Positions 1 through 9,128 of a DNA stretch of 64,000 nucleotides are shown here, piece by piece. This DNA is from DASUPK01 sp963804595 (GTDB lineage: Bacteria > Actinomycetota > Thermoleophilia > Solirubrobacterales > 70-9): contig CAWDQZ010000016.1 in the NCBI GenBank assembly GCA_963804595.1, forward strand, positions 1-64,000, read 5' to 3'. The notes beneath the pieces were generated by a model. The model saw nothing but the letters and a program-made list of their open reading frames with translations. It searched no databases and had not been told where the DNA came from. Each line of letters opens with the position of its first letter. Position 1 is the first letter of the stretch. The position numbers and the translations under genes were made by a program.

Positions 1-37
1 CTCTCGATGTCGGGCCCGTAGATCACCCGCAGCCAGA

Positions 38-613
38 TCAAGATGATCGTCTTGCTGATCGGTTCAGGCTGCTCCCTGGGAACCGGCCGAGTCGTTCTGA
101 GAGGACGGTGGCGTTCATCAGCACGAGCGCCTCGGCGACCTGCTCGGGGTCGGGGACGGCAGCCCGGCCGGCCTGGTTCTCGGCCCGGATGCGGGTCGCA
201 ACGGCATCGATGAAGGCCTGCAGGAACACGTGCCTGTAGTGGAGCTCGACCGCCTCGTCGTGGAACGAGGCCGCATGCGCCGCCCTGATCACGTGCCCGT
301 GCCGGGCAAAGACGCCGATCGCATCGTTCATCGCTTCTCGGAATCTCGCCGGACCCCCGCCCTGGTCTTCGAGCCAAAGCCTCGATGCGGCCATCATCTC
401 GTGCTCGATGCGCCCGAGCAGACGCACGACCAAGTCGTTGCGGTCGGCGAAGTAGTTGTAGAAGGCCGCCCGCTTCATCCCGGTGCGCTCCATCACCGCG
501 CTGACGGTCAGGTCGCGGAACTCGCTCTCGATGAGCAGCTCGCTGGCTGCGTTCAGGATCTCCGCCTCGGCGACCTCCGGCTTGCGCCGGACCCGTTTGG
601 CCGTTGTCGACAC
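38..613 (-). CDS. TetR/AcrR family transcriptional regulator, 3' end frameshifted and running off the window
   Basis: The N-terminal 60 or so residues form a TetR helix-turn-helix: a basic start (KRVRRKPEVAEAEI), then LTVSAVMERTGMKRAAFYNYFADRNDLV. The rest is an all-helical ligand domain. I chose the GTG at 613 because it sits just before the conserved basic segment and has a -10-like hexamer 7 bases upstream. The frame stops at 38, but another frame past about position 70 reads EPISKTIILIWLRVIYG, the usual C-terminal helix of this family, and stays open to base 1. The gene is therefore broken by one missing base near 65-75 and its true end is outside the window. It is divergent from the PLDc_N gene at 719. 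Its ligand is unknown. Confidence 0.75.
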   Translation of the reverse strand: MSTTAKRVRRKPEVAEAEILNAASELLIESEFRDLTVSAVMERTGMKRAAFYNYFADRNDLVVRLLGRIEHEMMAASRLWLEDQGGGPARFREAMNDAIGVFARHGHVIRAAHAASFHDEAVELHYRHVFLQAFIDAVATRIRAENQAGRAAVPDPEQVAEALVLMNATVLSERLGRFPGSSLNRSARRSS

Positions 614-620
614 AGCGTTG

Positions 621-626
621 ATAGTA
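621..626 (-). promoter_or_regulatory. -10 element of the first tetR gene (leaderless)
   Basis: On the minus strand TACTAT lies 7 bases before the GTG at 613, so transcription would begin at or next to the start codon. No good -35 is visible. The position matches similar hexamers before other genes in this window. Confidence 0.4.
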
Positions 627-718
627 TGCCCCCCCGTCGGACGTGCACCGTATCCGTATGCAGTGGATTGAATCGCGCCCACCGTGGTGCCCCACAGTTG
701 GATGGAGGCAAACGACGA

Positions 719-1096
719 ATGCTGATCGCAAGCGACTATCCGTTCCTCGACATCCTCTGGACGATGATCATCTTCTTCGCCTGGGTGGCCTGGATCTGGA
801 TCGTGATCACGGTCCTGGCCGACGTCTTCCGACGCCACGACATCGGCGGCTGGGCCAAGGCAGGGTGGGTTGTCTTCGTGATCATCGTGCCGTTCCTGGG
901 CGTCTTGATCTACCTGATCGCCCAGCACGACGGGATGCGCGAGCGTAGCCTCGATCAGGCCAAGGCCCAGCAGGCGTCCATGGACCAATACGTGCGCGAC
1001 ACCGCTGGCGGCTCGGCGACCGAGATCGCCAAGGCCAAGGAGCTGCTCGACTCGGGCGCGATCTTCCAGGCAGGAGTACGACTCGATCAAGGCTAG
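719..1096 (+). CDS. PLDc_N / SHOCT domain membrane protein, C-terminus frameshifted
   Basis: This small protein has two transmembrane helices (about residues 10-35 and 47-70) that match the phospholipase D nuclease N-terminal (PLDc_N) domain found on cardiolipin-synthase-like and stand-alone actinobacterial proteins. A SHOCT-type helix follows (ATEIAKAKELLDSGAI). The family normally ends in a motif like xEYDxIKARAL. Here that motif (EYDSIKARALS then TAG, 1074-1109) is present but one frame off, so an extra base near 1070-1073 has replaced the last residues. The ATG at 719 has a GGAGG about 10 bases upstream. The role is unknown; these proteins are small membrane components with no proven enzyme activity. 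Confidence 0.7.
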   Translation: MLIASDYPFLDILWTMIIFFAWVAWIWIVITVLADVFRRHDIGGWAKAGWVVFVIIVPFLGVLIYLIAQHDGMRERSLDQAKAQQASMDQYVRDTAGGSATEIAKAKELLDSGAIFQAGVRLDQG

Positions 1097-1300
1097 GGCG
1101 CTGTCCTAGCGGCGGATAGCCAGCCGCCCTACAGCTCGCCCCTCGTCGAAGGTCCAGATGCAGCCGCAAGTACGTGCCCAGAGCGAGTGAGGCGCGTGTC
1201 CCATGCCAGTGGCATCGTCCCAGGCTGATGCCACCGGCTCGCCCGCTCAGGGATCGCCCGAGCCTCGAGGAGGCAGCCTCCCGCTGACAACGAGCCGCTG

Positions 1301-2936
1301 ATGCGCAAGTGGATCCCCATCATCATCCTGGCCTCGGGCCAGTTCGTGATGACGCTCGACACGAGCGTGATGAACGTCTCGATCTCCCAGATCACCGCCG
1401 ACCTCAACACCTCGATCCAGGGAGTGCAGGCGGCGATCACGCTGTACGCGCTGGTGATGGCCGCACTGATGCTCACCGGCGCCAAGCTCGGCGACATCTA
1501 CGGGCGCAACCGGATGTTCGCGATCGGGCTCGCGGTCTACGGCGTCGGTTCGCTGATCACGGCCCTCAGCCCCAATCTCACCGTTCTGCTCGTGGGCTGG
1601 TCCGGGATCGAGGGGCTCGGGGCGATCATGGTGATCCCCGGGATCGCCGCGCTGACCGCTGCCAACTACGAGGGCAAGGACCGAGCGGTCGCCTACGCGC
1701 TGATCGGCGGCATCACCGCGGTCGCCGTCGCGGCCGGCCCGCTGATCGGCGGCTGGGTGACGACCAACGCCAGCTGGCGCTATGTGTTCGCGGGAGAGAC
1801 GGTGATCGTCACCGGGATCATCCTGGTGCGGGGACAGATCGCCCAGGCGCCGAAGGCCGAGCACCGCCCCAAGATGGACGTCATCGGGTCGGTGCTCTCC
1901 GTAGCCGGCCTGGGACTGGCCGTCTTCGGGATCCTGATGGGCAGCAAGTGGGGATTCGTGAAGCCACTCGGGGCGCCGACGATCAACGGAAACGAGATCA
2001 CCCCGCTCGGCTTCTCGGTGGTGCCCTTCATGGTCCTGGCTGGGCTGGGGATACTCGCCGGATTCGTCCACTGGGAGGAGCGCAGGCACCGCCTGGGCCT
2101 CGACCGCCTACTTGACACAACCCTGCTGAAGATCACGCAGCTTCGCGCCGGGCTGACGACGCTGCTGGGCCAGCAGCTGGTCCTGATGGGCCTCTTCTTC
2201 GTCGTCCCGGTCTACCTGCAGGTCGTGGTCGGGCTGGACGCGTTCGAGACCGGCAAGCGGCTGCTGCCGCTCTCGCTTGCGATGCTGATCTTCGCGCTGG
2301 CCGGTCCCAAGATTGCGGGACGACGGTCTCCGAGAACGGTCGCGCAGGCGGGTCTCGTCCTGATCAGCGCGGGAGCCGTCGTGATGCTCGCCACGCTGGA
2401 CGTGAACCTCAACGACACCGGCTTCAAGATCGCCATGGTCCTGATCGGCGCCGGCGGCGGGCTTGCTCGCCTCCCAGCTCGGCAACGTGATCATGTCGTC
2501 GACCGACCCCTCCAAGGCGAGCGAGACCGGAGGCCTGCAGGGAACGGCCCTCAACCTCGGTTCCTCGCTCGGCACCGCCCTGATCGGCGCGATCCTGATC
2601 CTCAACCTGATCAACGGGTTCAACGACAACATCGCCGATAACCCGCAGGTGCCCGCCCAGGCGCGCGAGACGATCGCCACCAACACGGAGGAGGGCATCG
2701 ACATCGTGCCCGCCGCGCAGGTCGAGCAGCAGGCGCTCGCGAAGGGCCTCACCGAGGATCAGGCGAAGGCCGTGGCGAGCGACTACGGCGATGCGCAGCT
2801 CGACGCGCTGCGCATTTCCATCGGCGCGGTAGCGGTCATCGCCCTCCTCTCCCTCTGGTTCACGAGGAAGCTGCCGACCTCCGCCGTCGCGCCGGCCACC
2901 GACCCGGACCGAGCCGTGGCAACGGCCCCCGCCTGA
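1301..2936 (+). pseudogene. MFS drug exporter (DHA2/14-TM type), single-base frameshift
   Basis: Residues 1-386 read as the N-terminal part of a major facilitator exporter: the first helix carries LDTSVMNVSISQ (the DHA2 LDxTVxNVALP signature) and the loop-2 motif is GAKLGDIYGRNRMF. At about 2461 the frame fails (GAGGG then nonsense), while the +1 frame resumes exactly with LLASQLGNVIMSS and continues through the last two helices to the stop at 2936. One extra base in GGCGGGCTTG explains this. Whether it is a true inactivating mutation or a consensus error cannot be told from the sequence. If repaired the product would be about 545 residues, within the usual range for the 14-TM family. Substrate unknown; no regulator is coupled directly, though a TetR gene lies nearby. 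Confidence 0.8.
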
Positions 2937-2997
2937 CCTGGGCCTGGCCGTTCAGCCCAGCGGCAGGAAAGCGGCCCGGAAGCCCGAACCGACGGAA

Positions 2998-3741
2998 GTG
3001 GCCCAGAATCCCGGTCAAGGGCGAGGCAAGGGACGGTCGCTCGGATTCTCGCGAGAGCCGGGTGAGCGCTGGGGGCAGTTCGCCGAGAGGGTCGCTAACG
3101 CCTTCGGGTTCGTCCTGCTCCTTGTGCTCGCCACGTATGCCCTCGGCTCTCTGACTGAGCTCAACGGCTGGACCGCGGTGCTGACGACCCTGGTCGCGGG
3201 TTTGGCCGCGTTCGTCGGGCTCGCCGGGGCGGGGGCCCGTCCGGCCGTCGTCCGCGGGGCTGGGGTGCTCGTCCTCGTGGCGTTCGTGCTCGCGATCTTG
3301 GCCGAGGTCGTTGATGACATCCATCTGCTGGGCGCCAGCTCATTCGTGATCGCCAGCCTCCTACTGATCGCGGCGGGTGCCATCCTGCGCGCCGTCCTGA
3401 TCGAGACGGAGGTGGGGTTTCGCACGATTCTCGGCGCGATCAGCGTCTACACGATCCTGGGACTGCTCTTCAGCTTTCTGTACTCGGCGCTGGACCGGGT
3501 GCAGTCCACCCCGTTCTTCGGCGCCGGCGTTCCGGTTCAGAGCGGGGACTTCCTCTTTTTCAGCTTCACCACGCTGACCACCACCGGCTACGGCAACCTG
3601 GTACCGGCGGGACAGCCGGGCAGGATGTTCGCTGGGCTCGAGATGCTGATGGGCCAGATCTTCCTGGTCACCCTGGTCGCCGGGCTGGTTAGCCTCTGGC
3701 GCCCGGGACTCCTCGCCCGCCGGCGCCAGGGGTCCGGCTAG
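2998..3741 (+). CDS. two-pore-domain-like potassium channel family protein
   Basis: The 247-residue membrane protein has about five to six hydrophobic segments. Near residues 190-200 it has a pore loop and the selectivity filter TTTGYGN, the hallmark of K+ channels (Ion_trans_2 family), followed by a final helix. The first four hydrophobic segments form an N-terminal membrane module without obvious S4-type arginines, so voltage sensing is not predicted. No RCK/TrkA_N cytoplasmic domain follows. The start is GTG at 2998. The gene ends convergently with the coiled-coil gene and shares 4 bases with it. It probably conducts K+ across the plasma membrane; gating is unknown. Confidence 0.8.
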   Translation: MAQNPGQGRGKGRSLGFSREPGERWGQFAERVANAFGFVLLLVLATYALGSLTELNGWTAVLTTLVAGLAAFVGLAGAGARPAVVRGAGVLVLVAFVLAILAEVVDDIHLLGASSFVIASLLLIAAGAILRAVLIETEVGFRTILGAISVYTILGLLFSFLYSALDRVQSTPFFGAGVPVQSGDFLFFSFTTLTTTGYGNLVPAGQPGRMFAGLEMLMGQIFLVTLVAGLVSLWRPGLLARRRQGSG

Positions 3742-4322
3742 CCGCCGACGCGGCTGAGCACGTCGTCGAGCAGAGCCGAGCGATCGGCGGGGCCAAACCG
3801 ATCGGCGAGCTCGTCCTCAATCGCAGCCCGGTCCAGACCGTCGACCGCCAGCTTCATCGCGACCAGCCGCGCCGCGGCGTCGTCCCCGTTGCCTGTGGTC
3901 GGCGCCGCCTGCTCCGACGACGGAGAGACCGGCGCCTCGGGGGCGCCGGCGGGCTCTCCTTCCCGCTCTTGAGGATGGGCGGGCCCGGGATCGGGATGGG
4001 TACTCGGCTTGGTCTCCTCCCCGGTTTCAGTCGGTTGGGGCTCGGTCTCGGCCTTCGGGATCGCCGCCGATGCGGCGGCCGCGAGTGTGCCGCCGAGCTC
4101 ATCTAGCGCCCGCTTCGCGGCCTCGATCTGTGCGCGAGCGTCACGCTGGGCCCGCTCTCGAACCTGCACCGCCTCGGCCTCGGCCTGCTCGCGGATGCTC
4201 GCCGCCTTCGCCTCGGCGTCGCGGATGATCTCGGCGGCACGGGACTCCGCCTCGGCGATCAACTGCTTGACCGCCTCCGCTGCCCGAGCGGCGAGTTGAT
4301 CTGCATCGGGTCGGCCGGCCAT
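3738..4322 (-). CDS. coiled-coil protein with DivIVA-like N-terminal half, hypothetical
   Basis: This 194-residue protein has no membrane segment. Residues 10-75 are an uninterrupted Ala/Glu/Arg helix with heptad character (AEAESRAAEIIRDAEAKAA), like DivIVA or ATP-synthase-b-type coiled coils. A Pro/Glu-rich linker (about 90-140) follows, then a short conserved-looking C-terminal helical pair beginning ARLVAMKLAVDGLDR. The architecture suggests a cytoplasmic scaffold or assembly protein. I do not recognise a named family and assign no function. The start ATG at 4322 faces the GAP-family gene, and the two share a roughly 55-base divergent region. Confidence 0.65.
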   Translation of the reverse strand: MAGRPDADQLAARAAEAVKQLIAEAESRAAEIIRDAEAKAASIREQAEAEAVQVRERAQRDARAQIEAAKRALDELGGTLAAAASAAIPKAETEPQPTETGEETKPSTHPDPGPAHPQEREGEPAGAPEAPVSPSSEQAAPTTGNGDDAAARLVAMKLAVDGLDRAAIEDELADRFGPADRSALLDDVLSRVGG

Positions 4323-4377
4323 TACCCGAATCGTAATGGCGCATAGGATCAGGCAGCCTCATCGAAACCGCCTCGAC

Positions 4378-5004
4378 ATGTCGTCCACCACAACCCAACT
4401 CCAGATCGTCCCGCTGGCCCTGATCATGGTGATGGGGCCGCAGATCCTGACGGCCATCTTCCTGGTGACGAGCAAGGAGCCGGTCAAGAACTCGGTCGCG
4501 ATGCTGCTCGGGGTACTGGTCGCGGCGTCGCTCAGCGTCCTGATCTGGTTCGGGCTGTACGACCTCCTCAACATCAAGCCCCCGTCGGGGTCGGGGCCGA
4601 GCACCGCGGACTATGTCGTCGCAGGCCTGCTGGCGCTGGCCGGCATTCACACGTTCCTGGGCCGAAAGAACGCCTCGGTCCCGAAGTGGATGAGCGCCCT
4701 TCAGACGGCCGAGCCGAAGCGCGCCTTCACTCTCGGGTTCCTGCTCATCCTGCTGATGCCAACAGACCTCGTCGCCGTCATCTCGACCGTGCATTGGCTC
4801 CACAACGGCCACCTGAACGTCTTGCACGCCTGGCCGCTCGTGGCCGCCACAACCCTGCTGATGGCGCTCCCGATACTCGGCTACCTGCTGCTCGGCCGCC
4901 GAGCCCGGGACGCGATGCCCGGGATCCGCGATTGGCTGACCACCAACGCCTGGCTGGTCAACCTCATCGTGATCGTCTACTTCATCTACCAGCTGCTCAA
5001 GTAG
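4378..5004 (+). CDS. GAP family (Sap, sulfolipid-1-addressing-like) membrane protein
   Basis: A 208-residue integral membrane protein with about six helices. It resembles the actinobacterial GAP/Sap family, some members of which act in glycolipid transport in mycobacteria. The pattern of PLALIMVMGPQ in helix 1, a lysine-rich loop after helix 3, and LLMPTDLVAVIS in helix 4 fits that family. The ATG at 4378 is preferred over the in-frame ATG at 4336 because the extra residues (HRIRQPHRNRLD) are unlike a membrane N-terminus. The gene ends convergently with the peroxidase gene after a 3-base gap. Its cargo cannot be inferred here. Confidence 0.7.
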   Translation: MSSTTTQLQIVPLALIMVMGPQILTAIFLVTSKEPVKNSVAMLLGVLVAASLSVLIWFGLYDLLNIKPPSGSGPSTADYVVAGLLALAGIHTFLGRKNASVPKWMSALQTAEPKRAFTLGFLLILLMPTDLVAVISTVHWLHNGHLNVLHAWPLVAATTLLMALPILGYLLLGRRARDAMPGIRDWLTTNAWLVNLIVIVYFIYQLLK

Positions 5005-5007
5005 CGG

Positions 5008-6345
5008 CTACTGCGCCGGGACGAGCAGGTCCGCGATTCCGAAGATGCCCGCCTCGTGTGAGGGCAGGGTCGGCCGCCAGGATGGGTCCACCGACCGGAA
5101 CGACTCCGGGTCCGCGTCGATGATGCCGACGAGCACCTCGCCGACGATCCGGCCGCCGACCGGACCGAGCCGATTCCCGTCCTCGAGCGCCTCCGCCTCC
5201 TTGAGGATGTAGAGCCAAAGCGGGGTCTCCTGATCCCAACCCGTCTCGGCGAGTCCGACCTGTTCCGGCGACAGCGGCTCGACCCCCAGCTCGCGGGCAA
5301 CCGCCTCGCCGGAGGCCAGGCCGACCGCCTGGCCACGCTGGAGGTCCCGGTTGGCGAGTGACGAGTAGACCGAGCCCTCCTCCTCGCCGCTGATCTGGCG
5401 CGGCAGCGAGATCAGCCACCGGGGCAGCTTGCCGTCGATCTTCTTGGAGCGCTGGGCCCGCTCCTGGCCCGGAACGTCGAACTGGAGGCTCCAGTCGATC
5501 GCGTGATCGACCGGCACCGCGCCGAAGCCCATGAGGTCGGGGAAGACCGGGACCGGCCCGAAGTGACGGTTGACCCGATATGCGTCGCGGACCTGGCTGT
5601 GGCCGTAGCGGTACGCGGCGTCGGCGAACTCGAAGGGGATGAACGGGTCATCCCCGGGCTTGAACACCTTCGCGCCGCCATCGAGCAGCTCTCCCGTCAG
5701 ACCAGAGCCGATCAGCTGCGGCAGGAACTCCCGGAGGATCACCCACTGGTAGTGCCAGGTTGTCGCGCGCCGCGCATCGTCGAATACCTCGGCCTCCTCC
5801 ACCCCGTCGTCACGGAGCCGATCGACGACCCGGTTGTGGGTTCTGATGAAGCCGAGCTGCATCTGGCTCATGAACAGGTGCGTGTCGTTGCGCTGATCCC
5901 CGAGCAGGGCGATTCCCTCGTGGTTCCTGGGAACGTCGTAACCACCCTCACCGAGCAGCAGCTTCGCCGGATCGTCCTTCTGGAAGAGGTATGGGGAACC
6001 GGTCGGCCCGGCGGCGTAGATGACCTCGAGGTTGGCGCGTGGCGTTCGGAAGTTCTTGATGCGATCTGCGTCTGCGTGATGGCCCAGTGGAGAGCGGTCG
6101 GCGGTGATGTCATGAGCGATGAACTGGCCGAAGAACGGCCAGCCTGCGGCCATCTCGCCGTCGGTCGACGGATCGGCGTCGTCATCACAGATGCCGCCCG
6201 GGCTGCCGAGGGCGTGGAGCGCCTCGTCCTCGGAATCCAGGGCGGGCAGGTTCTCGAACAGGCGTCGGTAGCGACCGCCGTAGACGGAGTCGCCGACGCG
6301 CTCAGGCGCCAGGCACTGATCCCGGGCGATGAGCTTGGTGCTCAC
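5008..6345 (-). CDS. animal-type haem peroxidase family protein
   Basis: The 445-residue product fits the prokaryotic members of the animal haem peroxidase superfamily. The distal site is FGQFIAHD (His78, Asp79), and the proximal haem ligand is in YRYGHSQVRDAYRVN (His249). It would use H2O2 to oxidise an unknown substrate. No signal peptide is seen, so it is probably cytoplasmic. The GTG at 6345 overlaps the stop of the upstream reductase gene as GTGA, indicating translational coupling. Upstream in-frame codons read low-complexity Arg/Gly and were rejected. Coupling to an F420/NADPH oxidoreductase-like gene suggests a shared redox task (inference). Confidence 0.8.
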   Translation of the reverse strand: MSTKLIARDQCLAPERVGDSVYGGRYRRLFENLPALDSEDEALHALGSPGGICDDDADPSTDGEMAAGWPFFGQFIAHDITADRSPLGHHADADRIKNFRTPRANLEVIYAAGPTGSPYLFQKDDPAKLLLGEGGYDVPRNHEGIALLGDQRNDTHLFMSQMQLGFIRTHNRVVDRLRDDGVEEAEVFDDARRATTWHYQWVILREFLPQLIGSGLTGELLDGGAKVFKPGDDPFIPFEFADAAYRYGHSQVRDAYRVNRHFGPVPVFPDLMGFGAVPVDHAIDWSLQFDVPGQERAQRSKKIDGKLPRWLISLPRQISGEEEGSVYSSLANRDLQRGQAVGLASGEAVARELGVEPLSPEQVGLAETGWDQETPLWLYILKEAEALEDGNRLGPVGGRIVGEVLVGIIDADPESFRSVDPSWRPTLPSHEAGIFGIADLLVPAQ

Positions 6346-7001
6346 GAGTAGCTCGGTGTCGGCGGTATCTCGTCGCCCGCCTGAACGGCCTCGACCACCC
6401 TCTCCGCGTCCGGAAGCCGGTACTCCTCGCCGTAGACGGCCCCAGGCCGTCGCGGCGCCTCCATAACCGCGGCGTCCTCGTTCCTCCCCAGGTCGATCGG
6501 GGCATAGCCGGCATCGGCGATCAGGCCCATCACGACCTGCTTGGCGGCGACGTCGTCGCCGCAGACCCACTGGACGATCCGCTCGGCCTCCGGCCGGAAT
6601 GCCGCCTCGGCCTGGAAGGCCGCGGTGAGAGTGTTGAAGCTCTTCGTGTAGCGAGCCCCGTCCATCCGGGCGGCGTGGAAGCTGGCTGCCGTCTGGCCCT
6701 CCGCGGGCATCTCGGAGCTGCCGTACTGGTTGGTCGTGTCGATGACGATCTTGCCGTCGATGGAGCCGGCGGCCTGGACGGCGGCGTCGAAGCCGTCCCA
6801 GGGAACCGCGAAGACGACCAGCTCGCCGAACTCCGCCGCCTCGGGCACGGTGCCGACGCTGGCTAGCTCACCGATCTCCTCGGCCAGCGGCTCGAGCTGC
6901 GACGGGTCTCGGGAGCTCAACTTCACCTCATGCCCGCCCTTGGCGAGCTGGACCGCGCAGTTGCCGCCGATCCTCCCCGCTCCAACGATTCCGATCCTCA
7001 C
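6342..7001 (-). CDS. NADPH-dependent F420 reductase (NpdG)-like oxidoreductase
   Basis: This 219-residue protein begins with a Rossmann dinucleotide motif (RIGIVGAGRIGG), followed by VKLSSRDPSQL, the region that usually contacts the NADPH phosphate. The body matches the F420_oxidored family: VVFAVPWDGFD, VIDTTNQYG and YTKSFNTLTA. The start is GTG at 7001, seven bases after a good Shine-Dalgarno (GAGAAGGGG); the in-frame ATG at 7055 lacks one. Family members either reduce F420 with NADPH or act on other substrates, and the sequence alone does not decide. The downstream peroxidase overlaps by 4 bases. Confidence 0.75.
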   Translation of the reverse strand: MRIGIVGAGRIGGNCAVQLAKGGHEVKLSSRDPSQLEPLAEEIGELASVGTVPEAAEFGELVVFAVPWDGFDAAVQAAGSIDGKIVIDTTNQYGSSEMPAEGQTAASFHAARMDGARYTKSFNTLTAAFQAEAAFRPEAERIVQWVCGDDVAAKQVVMGLIADAGYAPIDLGRNEDAAVMEAPRRPGAVYGEEYRLPDAERVVEAVQAGDEIPPTPSYS

Positions 7002-7122
7002 GCAGAGCCCCTTCTCTCGAATTGGCTGGGTCGGCTGATCGTAATGAGTGGTCATCGCCGGCTCCGAGCACGCCGCGGGCCCGGCTCACGCCGGGCCCGC
7101 GACCACCACGGTTTTCCTGGGG

Positions 7123-7383
7123 CTACGCCCTCGCCGGCTCCGGGACTGCCGGCGGGGTGGGCGCCGCCGAGCGGTCGGCGAGGCGCCGCTTCGGCAGCCA
7201 CTCCAGCCAGCTCGGCAGGTACCAGTTGCGCTCGCCCAGCAGCTTCATCGTCGCTGGGAGCAGAACGCCCCTGATCACCGTGGCGTCGATCAGGATCGCC
7301 GCCGCCAGCCCGACTCCCATCTGCTTGAAGTCGATGAAGCTGAGGGTGGCGAAGATCGAGAACACCGCAACCATCACGAAGGG
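7123..7383 (-). pseudogene. relic of an MmpL/RND transporter (C-terminal piece only)
   Basis: Only the last 85 or so residues survive, from FVMVAVFSIFATLSFIDF to a stop at 7123. They match almost position for position the C-terminus of the intact transporter at 9121-11325 (FSVFITLSFIDFKEMGVG there). The aligned DNA (7183-7380 against 9178-9375, constant offset 1995 bases) has no gaps and is about 80% identical by eye. Everything 5' of the relic is absent; the divergent cNMP/thioredoxin-reductase gene takes its place. This is an old partial duplicate, not a functional gene. Confidence 0.8.
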
Positions 7384-7427
7384 CGCGCTGCGCTTCCTCG
7401 AGACCTGAGGTAGAACCACGGGGGAGA

Positions 7428-9117
7428 ATGGCGACCGACTACGCACCGACTCCCGTGGAGGACTTCCTGGATCCCGACGATCCGGCGATGTTCCCGCGGC
7501 TGACCCCCGAGCAGGTCGAATACCTGGCCGGGATCGGCGCTCAGCAGACATTCGGCCGGGGCGACCAGGTGTTCGGGCACGGCCAGCGCGAGACCCCGCT
7601 CTACATCGTCCAGAGCGGAGCCGTGGACATCATCGATCACGCGCCGGAGGGCGACCGCTACTTCACCCAGTGCCAGGAGCGGACCTTCATCGGCGATCTC
7701 TCCATGTTCACGGGGGAACCGACGCTCGCCGCCGGGTACGCCGCCGGACCGACCTCGCTGATCGCGCTCCCGCCGGAGGACGTGCGGCGGGTGGTCGCGA
7801 CCGCCCCCGCCGACCTCGGCGACCTCCTCCTGCGAATCATGGTCGCCCGCCGCGATTGGCTCATGGGTCGCGGCCTGGGCCAGCAGAAGCTGATCGGCTC
7901 GCGCTGGTCGGGCGAGGCGTTCGCGGTCAGGGAGCTGCTGGAGCGCAACCTCGTTCCCTTCACCTGGCACGACCTGGCGACCGACGAGGAAGGGAGGGCC
8001 CTGCTCGACGGCTTCGGCATCGGCGAGGAGGAGTGCCCGGTGCTCATCCGCTCCGACGACGTCATCCGGCGGGCGACCGTCACCTCGGTTGCCGATGAGC
8101 TCGGGCTACGGGCACAGGTCGACGGACAGGCCTTCGACGTGGTCGTGCTCGGCGGCGGCCCGGCCGGGCTGGCCTCAGCGGTCTACGCCGCCTCGGAGGG
8201 CCTCAGCACCCTGGTGCTCGAGCGCTTCGCCCCGGGCGGACAGGCCGGCACGAGCGCTCGTATCGAGAACTACCTCGGCTTCCCCACCGGTCTCACCGGC
8301 TCCGACCTTGCCCGGCGAGCGACCCTCCAGGCGCGCAAGTTCGGCGCCGTGATCTCCAGCGTGCACGAGGCCTCTCACGTGAGGGAGTCCGGGCCGGACG
8401 GACTGCGAGAGATCGAGCTGGCGGACGGCCAGCGCGTTCAGGGGCGATGCGTGGTTCTCGCCCCCGGCGCCGACTACCGGCGGCTGCCCGCTGAGAACGC
8501 CGAGCGGTTCGAAGGCCTCGGCCTCTACTACGCGGCCACCCACATCGAGGCCCAGCAGTGCGCGGCCGAGGACGTCGTCGTCGTCGGCGGAGGGAACTCC
8601 GCCGGCCAAGCTGTGGTCAATCTCGCTGCCAGTGCGCGCCACGTCCACGTCGTCGCCCGTCGTCCGCTCGAGGCGGCGATGTCGCGCTACCTGGTCGATC
8701 AGATCGAGGACAAGTCGAACGTCCAGGTCTGGACGGGGTGCGAGGTGAGGGCGCTCGATGGCGACGGGAAGCTCGAGTCCGTGGTGATCGCGGGCGGCGG
8801 TCCCGATCGCCGCGTCGAGACCTCGGCGGTGTTCGCGATGATCGGCGCCTCACCGAGGTCGGAGGGTCTCGTCGACTTCGTCGGCCAGGACGACAAGGGC
8901 TTCGTGGTCACCGGCGAGGAGGCGCGCTCGCCACCCTGACTTCTCCCGGCACTGGAACGGGGCGGACCGCGGACCGCTGATGCTCGAGTGCACGCGCCCC
9001 GGCGTGTTCGCGATCGGCGACGTACGCAGAGGCTCGACCAAGCGGGTCGCATCAGCCGTTGGGGATGGCGCGCTGGTCGTCCGGTCCATCCACACCGCGC
9101 TCGGTCGCCAGGCCTAG
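7428..9117 (+). pseudogene. cNMP-binding domain fused to thioredoxin-reductase-like flavoprotein, frameshifted near the end
   Basis: Domain order: cyclic-nucleotide-binding fold (about residues 25-150), a glutaredoxin/thioredoxin-like segment without a CxxC (about 155-225), then a thioredoxin-reductase-type FAD/NAD(P) module. The FAD site is VVLGGGPAGLAS (about 237-249) and the NAD(P) site VVVVGGGNSAGQ (about 381-393). The redox CxxC of true thioredoxin reductases is missing; the equivalent stretch has only a lone Cys in EAQQCAAED. The frame stops at 8939, but the +1 frame continues with HPDFSRHWNGADRG and the conserved VFAIGDVRRGS...ASAVGDGA FAD-binding end, stopping at 9117. One extra C near 8933 explains the break. 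The intact family is known in actinobacteria; its electron acceptor is not established. Confidence 0.8.
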
Positions 9118-9128
9118 CCGCTAGGGCC
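9111..9128. terminator. possible bidirectional hairpin between convergent stops
   Basis: GGCCTAG, a 3-base loop, then CTAGGGCC form a 7-bp stem with one bulge that includes the TAG of the flavoprotein and lies next to the stop of the MmpL gene. There is no T-tract, so the terminator call is weak. Confidence 0.3.
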
